This document shows, in pieces, positions 8,678-23,600 of a stretch of 64,000 bases of DNA. The notes below the pieces were generated by a model that was given only the letters and a program-made list of their open reading frames with translations, did not search any database and was not told the origin of the DNA. Source of the DNA: Aptenodytes patagonicus (lineage: Eukaryota; Chordata; Aves; Sphenisciformes; Spheniscidae); contig NC_134950.1 of NCBI RefSeq assembly GCF_965638725.1, positions 14,074,101 to 14,138,100 on the forward strand, written 5' to 3'. The translations under genes were made by a program, and so were the position numbers. How positions within the stretch are numbered: the first letter of the stretch is position 1; the number at the start of each line of letters is the position of its first letter.

Positions 8678-11600
8678 CTGTGAAAACAAGCGATTTACAT
8701 AACTCCAGTTCTTGAAAGCAAGTTAAGAACACCTCAGACTTCATCAATTCTTTCGTTATCACCACCTTTATCACCACCTGTGTGGTGTTTACTGAACAGG
8801 ATTTAAAAGTAATCCATTCAAAAGGAGAAAGAGGTGTTAATAAACTGAGAGGATATAGCCTTACCCAAGAATTGTATTTAATTTTACAGAACGCTTTGTC
8901 TTTAGAAAAAGGCATTTTTAGATCCTCTGAATTGAGCTACTTCACCCCACTCTCTCCATGTGCTAGCAACAAGGTGCACACACAATGCTAAACAGCTAGC
9001 ATTTCCAGCACAAAGAATTCCTAAAGCTGTAAAAGAAAGGATAAAGAATAATTTGTACACTGCTGTGTCTGCCACCATTATTCCTGCTGTTTCCCAAACA
9101 GTGTAGCTGTTCAGACAACTGACTAGTCCTGGGTAATTATATTCTTTATAAGGTAGTTTCAAAGTATTCTCTAATACAGAGAGAGGTGGCCAGCTTAAGA
9201 GATCCCCACTTTTAATGCCTCTTTTCCAACAGCAAACTCCTATAAAACTACCAACTGGCCTCCCCAGACAAAGATGGTGGTGAGAAAGTGTAACAGCACG
9301 ATACCCCAGTTCAACACCAAACATCACAACCCATGTAGTTCTTGAAACCTTGTGATCTGTAGGAAGCAATTCACGAGGGAACACAGTACGGAACACAATA
9401 AATACTGCTCTCGTAGAATAAATTCCATGGGGATCTAGCAGTTTTCCTTAAGAATCTGGGTTTTCTTATTAAACAACCCCAGTCCAAATCCTTCCATTTA
9501 ATTTATCATTTTGAAAACTGTACTGTAAATATGCACGATACTTTTTTTTTTTAAAATCATGGAGTCACTTCAGCATGTTTTTCAGAATTTAAATCAGTTA
9601 CTTAATTTGCTCTGTGCTACTGTTCACCTAAGTTCCACCTTACACACAAATAAGCTCATCTGATATCCCTTGTGCTTACAGTTATTCCCAAGCTTAAAAT
9701 TACTAATTTCCATTGCTGCTTTTAAGAAATTTATTTCCTTTTATAGATCCCTTTATTGCTTCCTAACCTTTGAAAAGAAGTGTTATTTCCTTCAACACAA
9801 GGAAAGAAGAATCCCTAATGATCCAGGCTTCTCTCAAATGAAGAAAAATCTCATCTCTCCTTTTTTTTTTTCCCAGCGATGTGGAAACATTTATTGCCTT
9901 CATTTCCATTTCTCACTGTGGCACATCATATTGGCAGCTATAACTAGAATACCATCTAAAACCTGAATATATGCAACTGGAAATTTTGCCATGGGATTAC
10001 TGATTGAGAGGAAGTTTTTGTGAGATCAGAGAGTGAAATGAGACCCACAGCCATAGGAACACGTCTCCTCATCTCTTAAAGCTGTGGACTAAACCATCCT
10101 ACAGCCAAGCTGCCACAGCTACATTTAGCCTTGGCTAGTTACAGGAACAAATAAACAAATGGTCTTACCTGTTTAGCATTGTTATTTGCCGTTTTCTTCA
10201 TTTCATCAAGAAGTCCTCTAGAAGTTTTAAGATCCTAAATACGAAACACAAAGCCACAGAAGTCAGCAAACTCATATGCTCACTCTAATTTGGATTATAA
10301 GAGCCCTGATAACCAGGGGGGGTGTTACCCTTTTATCGCCTTGTTCAGAACCACAGAAGAATTATTTGACTTTGTTGGTCTTTTTTTTTTAAAGAAATAA
10401 TCTAAATCTATTCCAATGGGTTGCAGCTTTCTCTACAGCAGTCCAAACCTAGTACTCAAGTGTACGATTGAGTCACACTTTTCCTAACCTTCTGCACGCT
10501 TCCAGAAATGTATTTTTTTTTTTAAATGATATTCAAAGTTCTTACAGTCTTGATTGAAATCTTGTTTCTATATAAACATGGAAATCAAATGTGCGCTTAG
10601 ATTGCAATACAGAGTTCTGGCAAAGAACAGCGAAGAGGACGTGGAGGAAGAAAATCAGTGCAAGAAAGGAAATACCTAGAATGGCTTGTCTGTTTTGCAG
10701 TCCAATTATTCCAACCTAATCCACTGTCTTAAACAAAGCAAGCACACAACTTTGCCTAAGGAGAAAGGAAAACTAAGAAAATTAATTTACTACTTGTCTC
10801 CAAAGGAAAATGATACCTATTGTATCATGCTTCTGCACACAGCACAGAAAAGGATTCAAAGGGCTCCTACAGACTTGGGGCTGCAAGACAGTTCAGGAGA
10901 ACAAAACCCTGCTACACCTCTCTCTAGATCAGCTTTCGAAGGACAGGATCACTGCAGTACTCCTCCTTTTGCTCTTCTACTTGGAATGGAACCGTGAACC
11001 CATCTGATTTGCTGTACTCGCTGATCCCTACACGCAGCTCTTTCTGATTTTGGATTAGAAGATATTCCTTCAGGGCTTATTTCAGGGAGACTTTGGGAGT
11101 GCTTACAGAATGACTGTGCAACTGTGTTCTAATTATTTAAGAAGTTTGTGCTCAGCGGCAAGATGTTCTAATTGTCTATGTAAGCATTCAACTCTTCAAC
11201 TGCAACTTCATTTAGCTTAAATGACCTTTACTGAAGTTGACTAAACTGAGTTAGTTCACAAATAGTGGTAGGCTAAACGCATGCAAATGAACAGAAACAG
11301 CAGCTCAGCTTGTGAGCAACAGCTTTTAAACACCCTGTAATTTAACTGGATTTTGTGCCCAGACTAAGTAACATGGGCTTAAGCATTGACTCACAGTCTC
11401 CTAGGTATTGTGGAAAGAATTCTCATCTCCTAAAAATGAGGTTGATCCAATTCTACATGGTGCTGCCAAGTCAGTATGTGTTAGATAGTTAGATAGACAT
11501 TTACAATGCATTTACAATGACTTCTGTGAGCATGTCAGGGAACTAGAATTTCTGAATAAGTTGTGTAAGCTACCTATTGTTCTCCCTTAGAACAAGGGAG

Positions 11601-14600
11601 AAGCTGAGCTGTCACAGCTATGGCTGGGAGATAGCTACAACAGCTAAGGAAGCAATATAATATAAGCATGACCTTACCTAACAGACCACTGCTTTAACAT
11701 GTTATCTCACATAAAAGACTACTGCTTTATAAGGTTTAAAAGCAAATATACAACCACGAAAATATACTGTAAAACTAGGTTCTGCATTTGACAACAAGTC
11801 CAAAGGTTTATCCACACACTTCACACACTACTAACACACCACTAGGAAATATTAGCTTAATCAAGTCTGAATATCCCACAGTCCATCTCAAGTTTTATTC
11901 AGGAATGGATTCACTTAACTAAGAACAAACAACTGTAAAAGTGTGTCTTCTAGTTACCTTTAAGTAGAACTTTGATATCTCAAATAGACGCTGGCTGCAT
12001 GATGCAAAGCACTTGTGATCCTCTGCAATTCCATGTTTTTGAAGAGTCTTAGCAACTACCTCCTTCAGCATCTTGGAAACAATAGAAACACACTCAAAAG
12101 TTCATCCCAATTATTGGCATGAAAAATTGTCCAAGGGAAGGGAAAAAAAAAAATAGAACACCTGATTTTTTTTGATCTTGCCTCTGTCTTTAATCCATTG
12201 GCTAAATGCCATCGAGTCCCTGACCAAATTTGGGCAGAGTTATTTAACAATCTATTTCCATTTCCTTCATCTCCAGAATTAAGGAAATGCTTACATGTGA
12301 AAACAATGTAAAGGATCAGTGAATATTCACATGGGGCTTGGAAGACAGAAGAAAATTGGTAATGGCTTGGGTTTTCTCTTCTCCAAAATACTATATGTAC
12401 ATATATAAAAAAATATAACTTTTCTTTATATTGATATTCCCTTGTTTGACACATCCATATTAAAAAAATAATAAAAAAACAAATCAGACACTACAGTCAG
12501 ATTAGAAAATTTACTCTGACATTCTTTTTATCAGAGATGTTTAAACTTTGCTGTAGGTCTGAATGAGTCACACGAATTTATGCTTACTTGGGTCATCCCA
12601 ACTTGCCTTTGACAGTACGACATCAACATTCATGCAGTGTCCTCTCTAGCACCCTGGGATTAATTTAAAATTAGTATCACCAAGCCAGAAACAGTTTTGT
12701 GTACTGTATTTTAAAAGTGGCATTCCTAATATATATATCTATTAATTAAACATTATTGCACCAGAGTATTTAAATGTTGTCCCAATTAATGGACTTGTAC
12801 AACTACTGGAGTATCTTTTTATTCTCAGAATAGTCTGTTCTTCCACAATGGCTTTGACCCTTCCAGCACAGATACTTCTTTGGTGCCTTTCGGTTTTATA
12901 TTGATTTTCTACATTTCATAACTCCTATTCATTGATATCCATTCCCACCTTTTTTCTTCTTAGTTGTTATCTCTCTCAGCCTTAATTCCCTGGGCATGAT
13001 ATAATACCCCTTACATACTTTTTCACTCCTTGCTTCTGCAGCACTCTCCTCAGTGCCTTCAGGATTCACTTACACAAGTGGACAGAATGAAATTTAATAA
13101 TAACAAATAGAGATGAAGACAGTTCACTTTGAGTTAAAAAATTTTAAAAAAAAAATCAAGTCACATGGAAAGAAGTTAAGCAGATGCTTTTTCACTAAGC
13201 AGACAACATAGACCTTTACCCTTGTATGTTTCTGGGATCTTGATTCCTTAGCAGGCTTTGAAGTCCCTGATTCGGTTGCACTTACGCAACTTGCTGAGCC
13301 AACCTTAGTGGTTACTTTGTGGGGTTGACCAGGCTGTTTCAATGGCATCGAAGCTAAAGAAACTGATCTTTCAGAGCGCTTCCTCGTTACAGCAACTGTA
13401 TAGTGACTCCCACTACTTCCGCTTGCCTGAGAGAGGAGGGAATCTGTACTCTCAGATTTGGTTAGCCTGGAAAGAAAAAAAACAAAACAAAACACAAACA
13501 ATTAGAAGAACTTTTAGATTTTGTGCTGACTCTTTTGGTGCCTTTGTTTCTGCTATAGAGGCTGCTGCTAAGAGTATTAAGTACTGTACATTCCTGCAAA
13601 CAGCATCTGAAAAGAGCAGACAGGATTCTATTAGGTAACATTTTTTGTATTAGAAGAACACTTTACTGATTGATTTGGCCTCTGATGCGTAGACCCATTG
13701 CGCCTCTGATTAAAAATGTCTAGAAACGAACTGAAGAAACAAGATAACTAAGAGAAAATTCATTTGAAGAAGGGGTAGTTTTGCCTGTGGACCCTTCATC
13801 TAGATAGCTAGGAAGAGCAGAGGTTGCTGGCCTCCAGTCTCAGGATAAGACAAAACTTCTTGAAACTATCTAATTTCTTTTGGCCCTACAGGAATGTCGC
13901 AACTCATCTTTAACTATGGGAAGTTGGGCATTACAATTCTACTTGAACATTGGAATGCTTGATCCTTCAACTGTAAGAGTGTTAGTAATTCTGAAACTCC
14001 AGTTTATGACGTGCTAAGTACAATCACATCTTCTTTTCTAACTATTCAGTAAGCTGCAAAAGATAAGGATACTCCTAAAACCATACCTCTGTTAAAGGCT
14101 TACTGTGATTAGATTGCAAACAGTATCAAACTGGAAAGAAGGAAGAAGTGAAGTATTACAGTAAAAAGTGAATTCAGAAGTAGTGTAACATAGCAGTTAT
14201 TTTTTATTGACACAAAGAGTTTGCATCTTCAGAGTGAGGACAAGGTGCAAAGGGAAGCCTTAAAAACTAGACTTCCAGAAAAGACTTTAATAAACAAGGC
14301 TGACAGTGTTTGAATTTTGGTAGGTCATCTTATACCAGCAGTCCTTTGGATTAGGAATTCAATTATTCTGTTTGTACAGTGCTTGCCTTTCTAAACCTTT
14401 AGTTGTTTATTCGTACTGCACCAGCACTGACAGTTTCGGTCCAGATAGATGAGGCTATCTGTCATCTTTTCAAAGGCACTTGAGACTTTGCAAGATACAA
14501 CCCCAAATCTCTTAAATAAAAGGTGCCTGTGCTGCATGGTTTTGATTAATCTAATGCTATCAGTGAGAGGTCACACTTGAGGAAAAAAAATGAACCTACC

Positions 14601-17600
14601 GAAGAGGATTAAACAACTAGAACATTTGTCTAGATAGCTTCACTAAAAACATTTTGAGATGAAAGAAAAGATGCATTTCACAAACGACTACTGAAGTATT
14701 TCATGCTAAAGATTTATTTTATTCAGTGCATTACCTTTTCTTGGGATAAAAGCAATCCGGGTCTTTTGATCTGCGTTTTAGCCTTGATGCCTCTGTTTTG
14801 AATTCGCTTTGTAAAGACTCTCCATCAGGGACACTTCCAGGCTCTGACAAGACTGCGGGAGATGGGAGAGGGCTCAAGACAACCGGCACAGGGCAGCACT
14901 CTTTGGTGCAAGTAGTCTGAGTTTCATAGCGAATAAGACGAGTTTGAAGTTCAGCATATCCCACATCTCTCTCTAAGGCTCTTCTGTTATCGAGACAATA
15001 TCTAAAATTGAAATTGGCAAGAAATCTGTGAGAGAAAGTCTCTGCTTTATTACAACCAGAACAAAAACAGAACAACTTACTTTTGACTATCATATAATCT
15101 CCAAAACTTTTTTCCTTTGTACTAGTGTATTGTTCTGAAAGATACCTTAAAACAGCTGCCGTGGTTTAACCCCAGCCAACAACTAAGCCCCACACAGCCA
15201 CTCGCTCACCTCCCCCCCCCACCCCCCCCCGTGGGATGGGGGAGAGAATCAGAAGAGTAAAAGTGAGAAAACTTGTGGGTTGAGATAAAGACAGTTTAAT
15301 AGGTAAAGCAAAAGCCGCGCATGCAAGCAAAGCAAAACAAGGAATTCATTCACTCCTTCCCATCGGCAGGCAGGTGTTCAGCCATCTCCAGGAAAGCAGG
15401 GCTCCATCACACCTAACGGTTACTTGGGAAGACAAATGCCATCACCCTGAACGTCCCCCCCTTCCTCCTCCTTCCCCCAGCTTTATATGCTGAGCATGAC
15501 GTCATATGGCGTGGAATATCCCTTTTGTCAGTTGGGGTCAGGTGTCCCGGCTGTGTCCCCTCCCAGCTTCTTGTGCACCCCCAGCCTGCTCGCTGGTGGG
15601 GTGGTGTGAGAAGCAGAAAAGGCCTTGACTCTGTGTCAGCACTGCTCAGCAGTAACAAAAACATCCCTGTGTCATCAACACCGTTTGCAGCACAAATCCA
15701 AAACATAGCCCCATACTATTATGAAGAAAATTAACTCTACCCCAGCCAAAACCAGCACAAGCAGCTATGCAGATGGAAACTGCAATCACAACTACATGGT
15801 ACAAAACACATCTGCTCCAAAAGACCATATGATAATCTTGCTACAATATATTCTGGTTGTACAGCTGTAGGTTCCTCCCTTTCACATTAGTTTCTACCAT
15901 CTCACTCTGCTGCTTCCCTCCCTTATTGCTAGCACATTCCCCTTTAACATTAATATGCCAGGGTCTCCCTCCTCTCCACAATATCCAGGCCTCCCTGTGG
16001 TCTCTACCTGTCATATTGTCCTATGAGAAGAGGAGGCACAAGCTACGCCGTGCCTAATTTGAATCCCCATGCACACTCCCCGCTGAGGTCAGGCAGGTCA
16101 GCAAGCTACCACATACCAACAGCTTTCTTCCCACACCTGGGAGGACAAATCTGCATTTCTCCTATCTACCCAGTTGCCTCTCTTAATCTAAAGACTAATA
16201 GGCTCGTGAGTTACCACTTAGAAAAAGAGAAGAAACAGATAGCTCAACAGATAGAATGACTGCTTCACTTCCCTAGAGAACGTGGCTAAAATTACCAGAT
16301 ATTAAACATAGGCTTAATCAAACTATTTGTGCAGTTGATAGGAAAAAAATACCAGCAGTATCATTAGTCACATTCTGATAATCTGAAAATGCGATTTTAG
16401 GAGGCGGCAGAAACTTGCATGAAGGCCAAACTGCCTACTCTTGGTATCCACTGCATTTCTTAATATATACTGCGTTAAGACTAAGAGTCTGTCTACACGG
16501 AAGAGTTATGCTGAATTATCTACTCTAGCGTTTGTGTATGTCCTTTTCCTCTTCTCCTCAATTACAATATTTATATTTTTCTAAACTATTTTTATACAGC
16601 TACATTATATGATGCTTGCCCATCTGAAGCTTTGACAAATAACTAATGCTAGCTGTCTGGGACTAAATACAGTCCTACCCATATTGACCCTTTCGAAGAT
16701 TCTTACCACTAACACTTGCCTGCTGGTGTTGTTTTCAGGTTCCCTGAACATACAGGTAGCTTCACAGCAGGTGTCATTAACCTCATGACTATTAGTCTGA
16801 AAGTGCCTACAATTTAATATCAAAGTAGAAACTATGTATGTAGTTCACTCATGTGCTGCTCCAGGGACTTGATATGTACTAATGAACCCTCTTCCCCCTG
16901 CCACTTCTAATTCTGAATTAAAATTTTCAGAGACACTGAGAATCAGTACAACTTAGGAAAAAAAAAATAAATGTTTTCACATTACCAGCAAGACAGGAGT
17001 GTTGCAATTTAAACCAGTGAATAAAATAAAGGTAAGAAAGGGAGAGGTGGCGTGTGCAAAGTTGTTCCGCGGAAGGAAAAGGATACATAAAGTTTTCCAT
17101 AATTAATGTTCATGTTGCTTGAAATGTTTCTAATTATACCTTGACCAGAAGCTGAAAAATAATTTTGGGAAAAGAAGCCAGAAAACTTACTCAAGTCCAT
17201 GATAATGGCATCCAGCTGCTTTTTCAAAAGGCAAACCTCTGAGTTTCCGAGGAGTAAGCTCTGGTGTCAAAAGGAATGCATTTTCACTGAAAGGAAAAAA
17301 ACATAGATCTATTTTAACTGCTCCAAATAATTTATCAATAAAACCAGGCAACTATAACCCCATTTCACAATGGGGCACCTGAGTAGCAGAATGAACTGAG
17401 AGGAACCGGGAACTGATCTCCCATTTCTCAATCCAGTGCTATAATCAGTGAATTCCTTCCCTTTAGCTTCAAGTTGTTGTCTCACCTAACAGTCACCTTT
17501 CCCAGGCTTCATAACTAATTGCTTGCCTCCTGTGATATTTGAATTCCAGCTAGTAATTCTCTGCAACTAAATCATATGAGTGACTTTGAAAGTATTTCAA

Positions 17601-20600
17601 CAGAATAAGCCACAGCAAGACAGACAGAAAGAGCTTGCTGCCAGGTCCTAGCATACCCTGTAAAGTCACATCCCAATTATCTCTAAGGAGGCGAAGAGAT
17701 GAAGGCAAGATGTAGCAGTATCTGAAACTTACACATTGCTTCAAGTTTTATTCACATAAACTGTCTCTGCACCAGTACCACTGGAAAAATTATCTGGGAA
17801 AACCATCCAGGAAAGATGTGATACTGAATCTAGCAAGATGGTCATTTAGAAAGACTGTCAGCCAAAACTCTAATCTATCAAACCTCTATTTAAGCTCAAA
17901 CATAGAAAACAAGTGAAAACTCCTTTAATTCACTAGTCTCTCATAAAATCTGTTTTTTCCTTCTGTTGGTCAGGAAAATCTTTGGGTCTGTAGTCACTGT
18001 GCTTGAACATCTACTGTGCAAAGCTGCTAATTATTCCAGAGAATCTAGTCAGAGCACCTGCTACAGGAGCGAGCAGCTAGGAGTACAGAGTTCTGCCGGA
18101 CACAACAGTAACAGCAACCTGGTATGTCAGAAAGGGAATGGTTCACCATCTCCCAGTCTAGCTATGGATTTTCATAGGTTTTTTGTTTTCTTTTTAGACG
18201 AAGCAGAATACATACGTACAGTATAAGTCATTGGCAGACCTTGTAGCCTTCAAGCAAAAACATTTAGTCTGCTTTATTATCTAGTATCTTGATTTTGGCT
18301 TTATACTTCCCTTAGATATCCAAGATCTCTGAGTATTATGAGAGAGACTCACATTAATGTACTACAAAGCAAAGTTTTCATCATCATACTTTCTCATAAT
18401 AATTGGCAGAAATCTAAGCAAACTGGGGCAAACCCCCTCAAATTCAGATCTCACTCAGCTATAGCTCAAAGCAAATCATTCAAGAGAATCAAAGTATTCT
18501 ATGCTATAAAGCTTCTCTGGAGGCTTTTGAAAAATCAGGGATTAAGAAAACATTTTTGTAGTGAACAAATTATTCACTTCCTTCCCACACAACTAATTGG
18601 AATGAAAATATTTTACATTATAGCCAAAATCCTAAATCATCTGCACTCATTAACTAACAACTCTGTAGGAGACTCTCAGTCTTCACTGCGTATTTTCTAA
18701 CTTGCTTGAATTCTCCACTCAGAACATCTTTAAGTTAGTTTCAAAACTCCAATGTTACAGAAGTCGCCAAAATCCTACAGAACCTTTCCCTCTCCACAAG
18801 CCCTCTTAATTTATTGCATATAATGAAGTTTAAAAAAGGATCGAGGGCTGTATCCAATAATTCCATTACACATTCTATTATCCAACACTAAAAAGGTCAA
18901 CAAATATAACTCTACTGACTGCAAAGATTGTCTTGCTTACCTAGCAGTCTATGACACACTGCACAAATAGTATAGGTTCTGCTTGTACAAACGCTATCTG
19001 AGTCTTGTATAGGTTGGCCTTACTTTAACATGTTCAGATCCTGAAAATCACTCCATTAACTCCTTGTATCAATCCTCCTGCTGAAAAAGCAGTGGTTAAT
19101 ACACTAATACTTACCAGCAGACACACTAAGGATGAATACTTGCAAAGAAGTCAGAGTAGACAAGCTTCCTTTAAGGAGCACTTTATCACATAAGAGTATT
19201 GATAGGAATGCTGGGCCAGCATGCCACGAGACAAACACAGTTAAATAGGCTCAGCTATTGCCCTTTTTACACTTTGTCTTCCCACCTAGTCTCCCCTCCA
19301 CTGAATGAAAGAAATCACACCAATAAAATTAAAGTTCTCTCACAGTTAACTTCTGCTTTGCTAGAAATACTCTTTTGGAAATGGACATGTATGGTGGCGG
19401 CAGCTTGTAGCATAGCCATGGCAAAGGTCTACTGGCACACTTTTGCGCATCAGGTGATTATTTTGTTATTTAAATGCATAAGACCAACATCATCATCTCT
19501 GGCCACTTCAGATTCTGAAAGAACTAAATAGCAAGACCAACTGGAGGACCTTAACAGCTGATTTCACTGGCAGGCATGTGATGCAAGGATGTTGCAAGTT
19601 ACAAAGTCAAATCCAGTTAGGCCACTCTGAGACTTTCATTCAGCCATTGTTTACATTCCCCTACGTCAGTTCTGAGTATGGTCTTCAGTGGTTTCAATAT
19701 GCTGGATGCATACCGTTTGGGAATTTGTAGTGGCTGAAGATCACCAACTGGTAGCCCTTCTGGTGTGAAATATTTCAGTAATTCTTTAGCATCGAGCAAT
19801 GTCAATGACTCCCGTTGGCTGTCTTTATACCCCAGCAATTGCTCAGATGAATGTGCAAACATAGAAACTCTGAAAAAATGAAAAGAAAAAAAAAGACCAA
19901 TATAAGAATTATTTTTTTTCTTTTCAATGTAGTAACCGTGTTGTATTAAAAAAAAAAAAAAAAAAAAAAAAAATCACTGCTAGTCTGGAGTAATTAAACA
20001 TATTTCCAATGTAAACTGAACAAGGTTGCTCCTTGGGAACATTTACACGAATGTTCATGATAAAGTATGTTTGATGCAAATTCTCTACCATCCTACTGAA
20101 GAAAGCAATTTCTTCAAGATTTTATAGCTTAGTTATGAAATACAACATGGGAAGAACATTATTCATCCCTTTTTTTCCCATTTATGGACCTGTAAGATCA
20201 AAAATTAATTCCTGTTTTTAAAAAAAAAAAAAAAAAAGACATACAATATACAGCAAAGGAACCATAAAGCCACTGCTGCATGCAACTCTCCACTTTTTTT
20301 TTTTTTTTTAGTGTCCTCAATCAAGTATAGCAAAGTTCTCTCTTTTCTACTGTTAAGCAATATGCTGTACACTGATTCAGGATAAGCAGAAGATAGCCAG
20401 TTCAGAATACAATGAAAGAAACAGTAACTGACTACGAAACAGAAAGATCCTTCAGGAAGCTTTTCAAAAGCTAATTAGAAGGAAGGACTTTACCTGTTTG
20501 AGAAACAAAGCCAACAACATCAACAACAATAATACCACCCATGAGAAAGCAGAGATCTAACATGATAATGTCTGACATGCAGAACTCCAATCTAGGCCAT

Positions 20601-23600
20601 GGTATTTGAAAGACAGAAACGGGGTGGAAGTAACTAAGAAAAAGGCAGTTGGACACCTGGCTCTAAAGGTCTGTCAGCAAAAATGTTAAGACCCAGCACT
20701 TACACAAAAGTGAGAGCTAAACTGAAATCAATAGGCTGTATTAAGTGACATAAAGGTCTACAGGTTTCATTTAAACAGCACTGAAGGAAAAACAAAACTA
20801 AATATAAATTTCAAACATAAAACCAATAGGATCTTCTACATTAAAATTACATGAGATCTGATACTAAGTCCTGACTATTTAGGAAATACGAGATTAAAAA
20901 TACATTGTACATGCTGACAAAAACTGCTGTACTATCTTTATTATTTATGTCCCAGGGCACATTGGGAGAAAAAAAAAGTATGTTTTTCTACTATGGGTAC
21001 TATTTTCTAGTGGTGCCACCTTGGTAATTTAGTTTTGGAACTATGTTACTTTTACCTAACTTTCAGCTGCGTTTTGTCAATGAAAATCAAAACACTACTA
21101 CTTTAAAAACCAAGAAAATACACCTTTGGCAATTGACAGAAACTTAGTTTTAGCCTTAAGCAATGTTTCCTCTGAAAGATTATCAATATATTTGAAAACA
21201 GTTTACAAAATGGCTATCAACATATACAGTTCCTTTAGAGCGATGTTCAATGGCCACTACAAAGAAAATCTCCAATCTTTAACCATTACCTCATTTTTTG
21301 TTTGTTTTTTTCAAAGTTTTCCATATTCTGAAGAACATGTCTTTCTGGCCACTCCAATGGATTTGGCTCCATTAAATCAGATTCTGCAAGAAATATATGG
21401 TGGATAACCCTTAATAGCAGTAAAGAATCTTATTCTTTAAAGAAATATATATACTTATATATACTCCTATATTTATATATTCCATTATATATATATAAAA
21501 GTATATAAATATAAGCAAAATCTGCCTCGTGCTGTGATCAGAATTGTTTTCTGCACAATTTTTTTTGTCAAGGAAAAGGAAGGAAATAGTTAATGCGAGA
21601 GTAATTTCAGTTTGAAAAAAAGCCTAGAAAGCTACCTCACTTTTCCTTCTATTTTTCCCTCTTTTGGTAAGAGATTCTCCTTCTTTTAGTAAGATATTGA
21701 CAACAGGTATGAAAATACATCAAAAGAGAATAAGCAGTATATTTTCTAAATAACGGTACTTACCAGAAGTCACAGTGCATGACCTAGTTTTATTGGCAAC
21801 CTTCTGTAGAACAGGTTTAGGAAAACTAGCGTTGCACAGCTCCAGAATACATTCTCTTGTAAGTTTTAACAAGTTTTTGAACTCATCAGTAGAAATAACC
21901 GGAGGCTGCTCAGTCAATTCCTTTCTTTCTATAAAAGGAAAGAGAAAGAAAGAGAAGCTACTGCACCTACTAAGTAACAAAGAATAACTGGAGCCTACTA
22001 AAAAACAAACAAACAAAAAAATCCCCACCCCAAAACAATAACACAAGTAAGTTAACTTGATGCTTACTATTGTACCCTTAAGCAAGGCATGGGTGGTTTA
22101 TTCCATAGGCAAGTGAAAAAACTTAGCAGTGAGAATAGCTGAAATCACGTGAATCACCTTTTTACAGTCCTTTAATTTCTGTGTATGTGCATTCCTGAGT
22201 ATATCCAGGTTTGAATCCCCCAGAGACAAACATCTGAGCCTAAACATGAAAAGCTCCAGTCTACAGAGCCTCCTACCCACCTATTTTTACTGCTGTTGCA
22301 GGAGTGTGTGGCTCCAATATAACTGATAGCCTGTTCCGGTCTCTTTGGTCAGAGTATCAAGGGTCAGGTAATTCTAATATGATTTAGGATGACTAGCAAA
22401 TCCCAACTGCTCCTGTTCAGTCTTCATCTTAATGGAAATGGGTGACCCACTCAAAACAAACTAAAACACAAGCTCTAAGACAGCCCCAAGCTCAGGGTTA
22501 AAGCAGACAGGAATCTGAGAACGGCTGCAAGTTGACGGCGGTGGGAGGTGGAAGACAAGACTATTAGCAGAAATCTTAATTTCCTTAAGTTGGTATTCTG
22601 TTAATGATAATACACTTAAGTTATCTTCACAGTATGCCATTTTCAATAATCTAGCCAATCTCTCAAAAGCATTTTTTGTTTTAATTGAGTCTCTTCAAGC
22701 AATGGACTCGGACGGAAAATATCAGGACAGTCAAACGTACTTCTCTGCAAAGTCATGAAAATCTAGAGGATGACCTTTCAGTTATTATTATGAATGATGT
22801 ATCATGATAAATGTAACAAATCTCCAATGCATACTTCTCCTCTGCTGTTTAAGACTTTTGCAAAAAAGAATAAAATAAAAAACCCTGAAAACTCCAAAAC
22901 AGGATTCTTATTTTTGTAGAAGGCACATCCAGCAGTAAGGTTTTTTTGGGGGGAAAAAAGCGTAAGAAAAACAAAGCAGAGAAAAAGTTAATTACCACAG
23001 AAGTATTCCAAAACTATGCTCAAACTTTCAGAGCGTTAGTGTAACAAACACCCACCAACTTTAAGTTCAGTGTTCTCTTTTCCTCAATTTTTAAAAGTCA
23101 TTATCTGACATACAATCATGCATATATCACAAGTTTCTTTTTAAAGCTCCACTTTTGTCTTCACAAAGTGATCAACTCACCTCCGTTTTGTAAGATAAGC
23201 TGCCACATTCAGTTTGAAAAAAAGACCTTTTAAATACTAGTTTGATAACTACCAGTGTTCTCCCCATTACTTACTGAGATATTCCTTCAAGACAAACACT
23301 TGGAGACGAGACAGTTTCTTTTCTCTCTGTACAATCTCCTCTCCATAAAAATGCGGCAGAGACTTGATAAAGTCAGCAATACGAAAGCCTGTACAGATTG
23401 GGAGAAATCTATTACTAAGATTCTCTCATAGGACTTTGGAGACACCAAGTCAGTACTTCTTAAAAGAAGACATAAACACAGCAGACATACAAATTTCATA
23501 TTCAAAGGAAACAACAGACTTTCAAATATGGCTAATCATAAAAAAAAAAAAGGAAATTAATTACAATTAAGTCACCAGGGGGATAACTTGGAATAGATGT

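Noticed and set aside
8902-9396. 164-codon - strand frame in MTBP intron 21
   Set aside because: Hydrophobic and without recognised similarity, splice context or conserved motif; it lies within an intron.
13124-13219. Extension of the MTBP exon 19 frame past HTR
   Set aside because: A gtaaag donor follows AGG and the next exon continues the conserved sequence in phase, so this part is intron.
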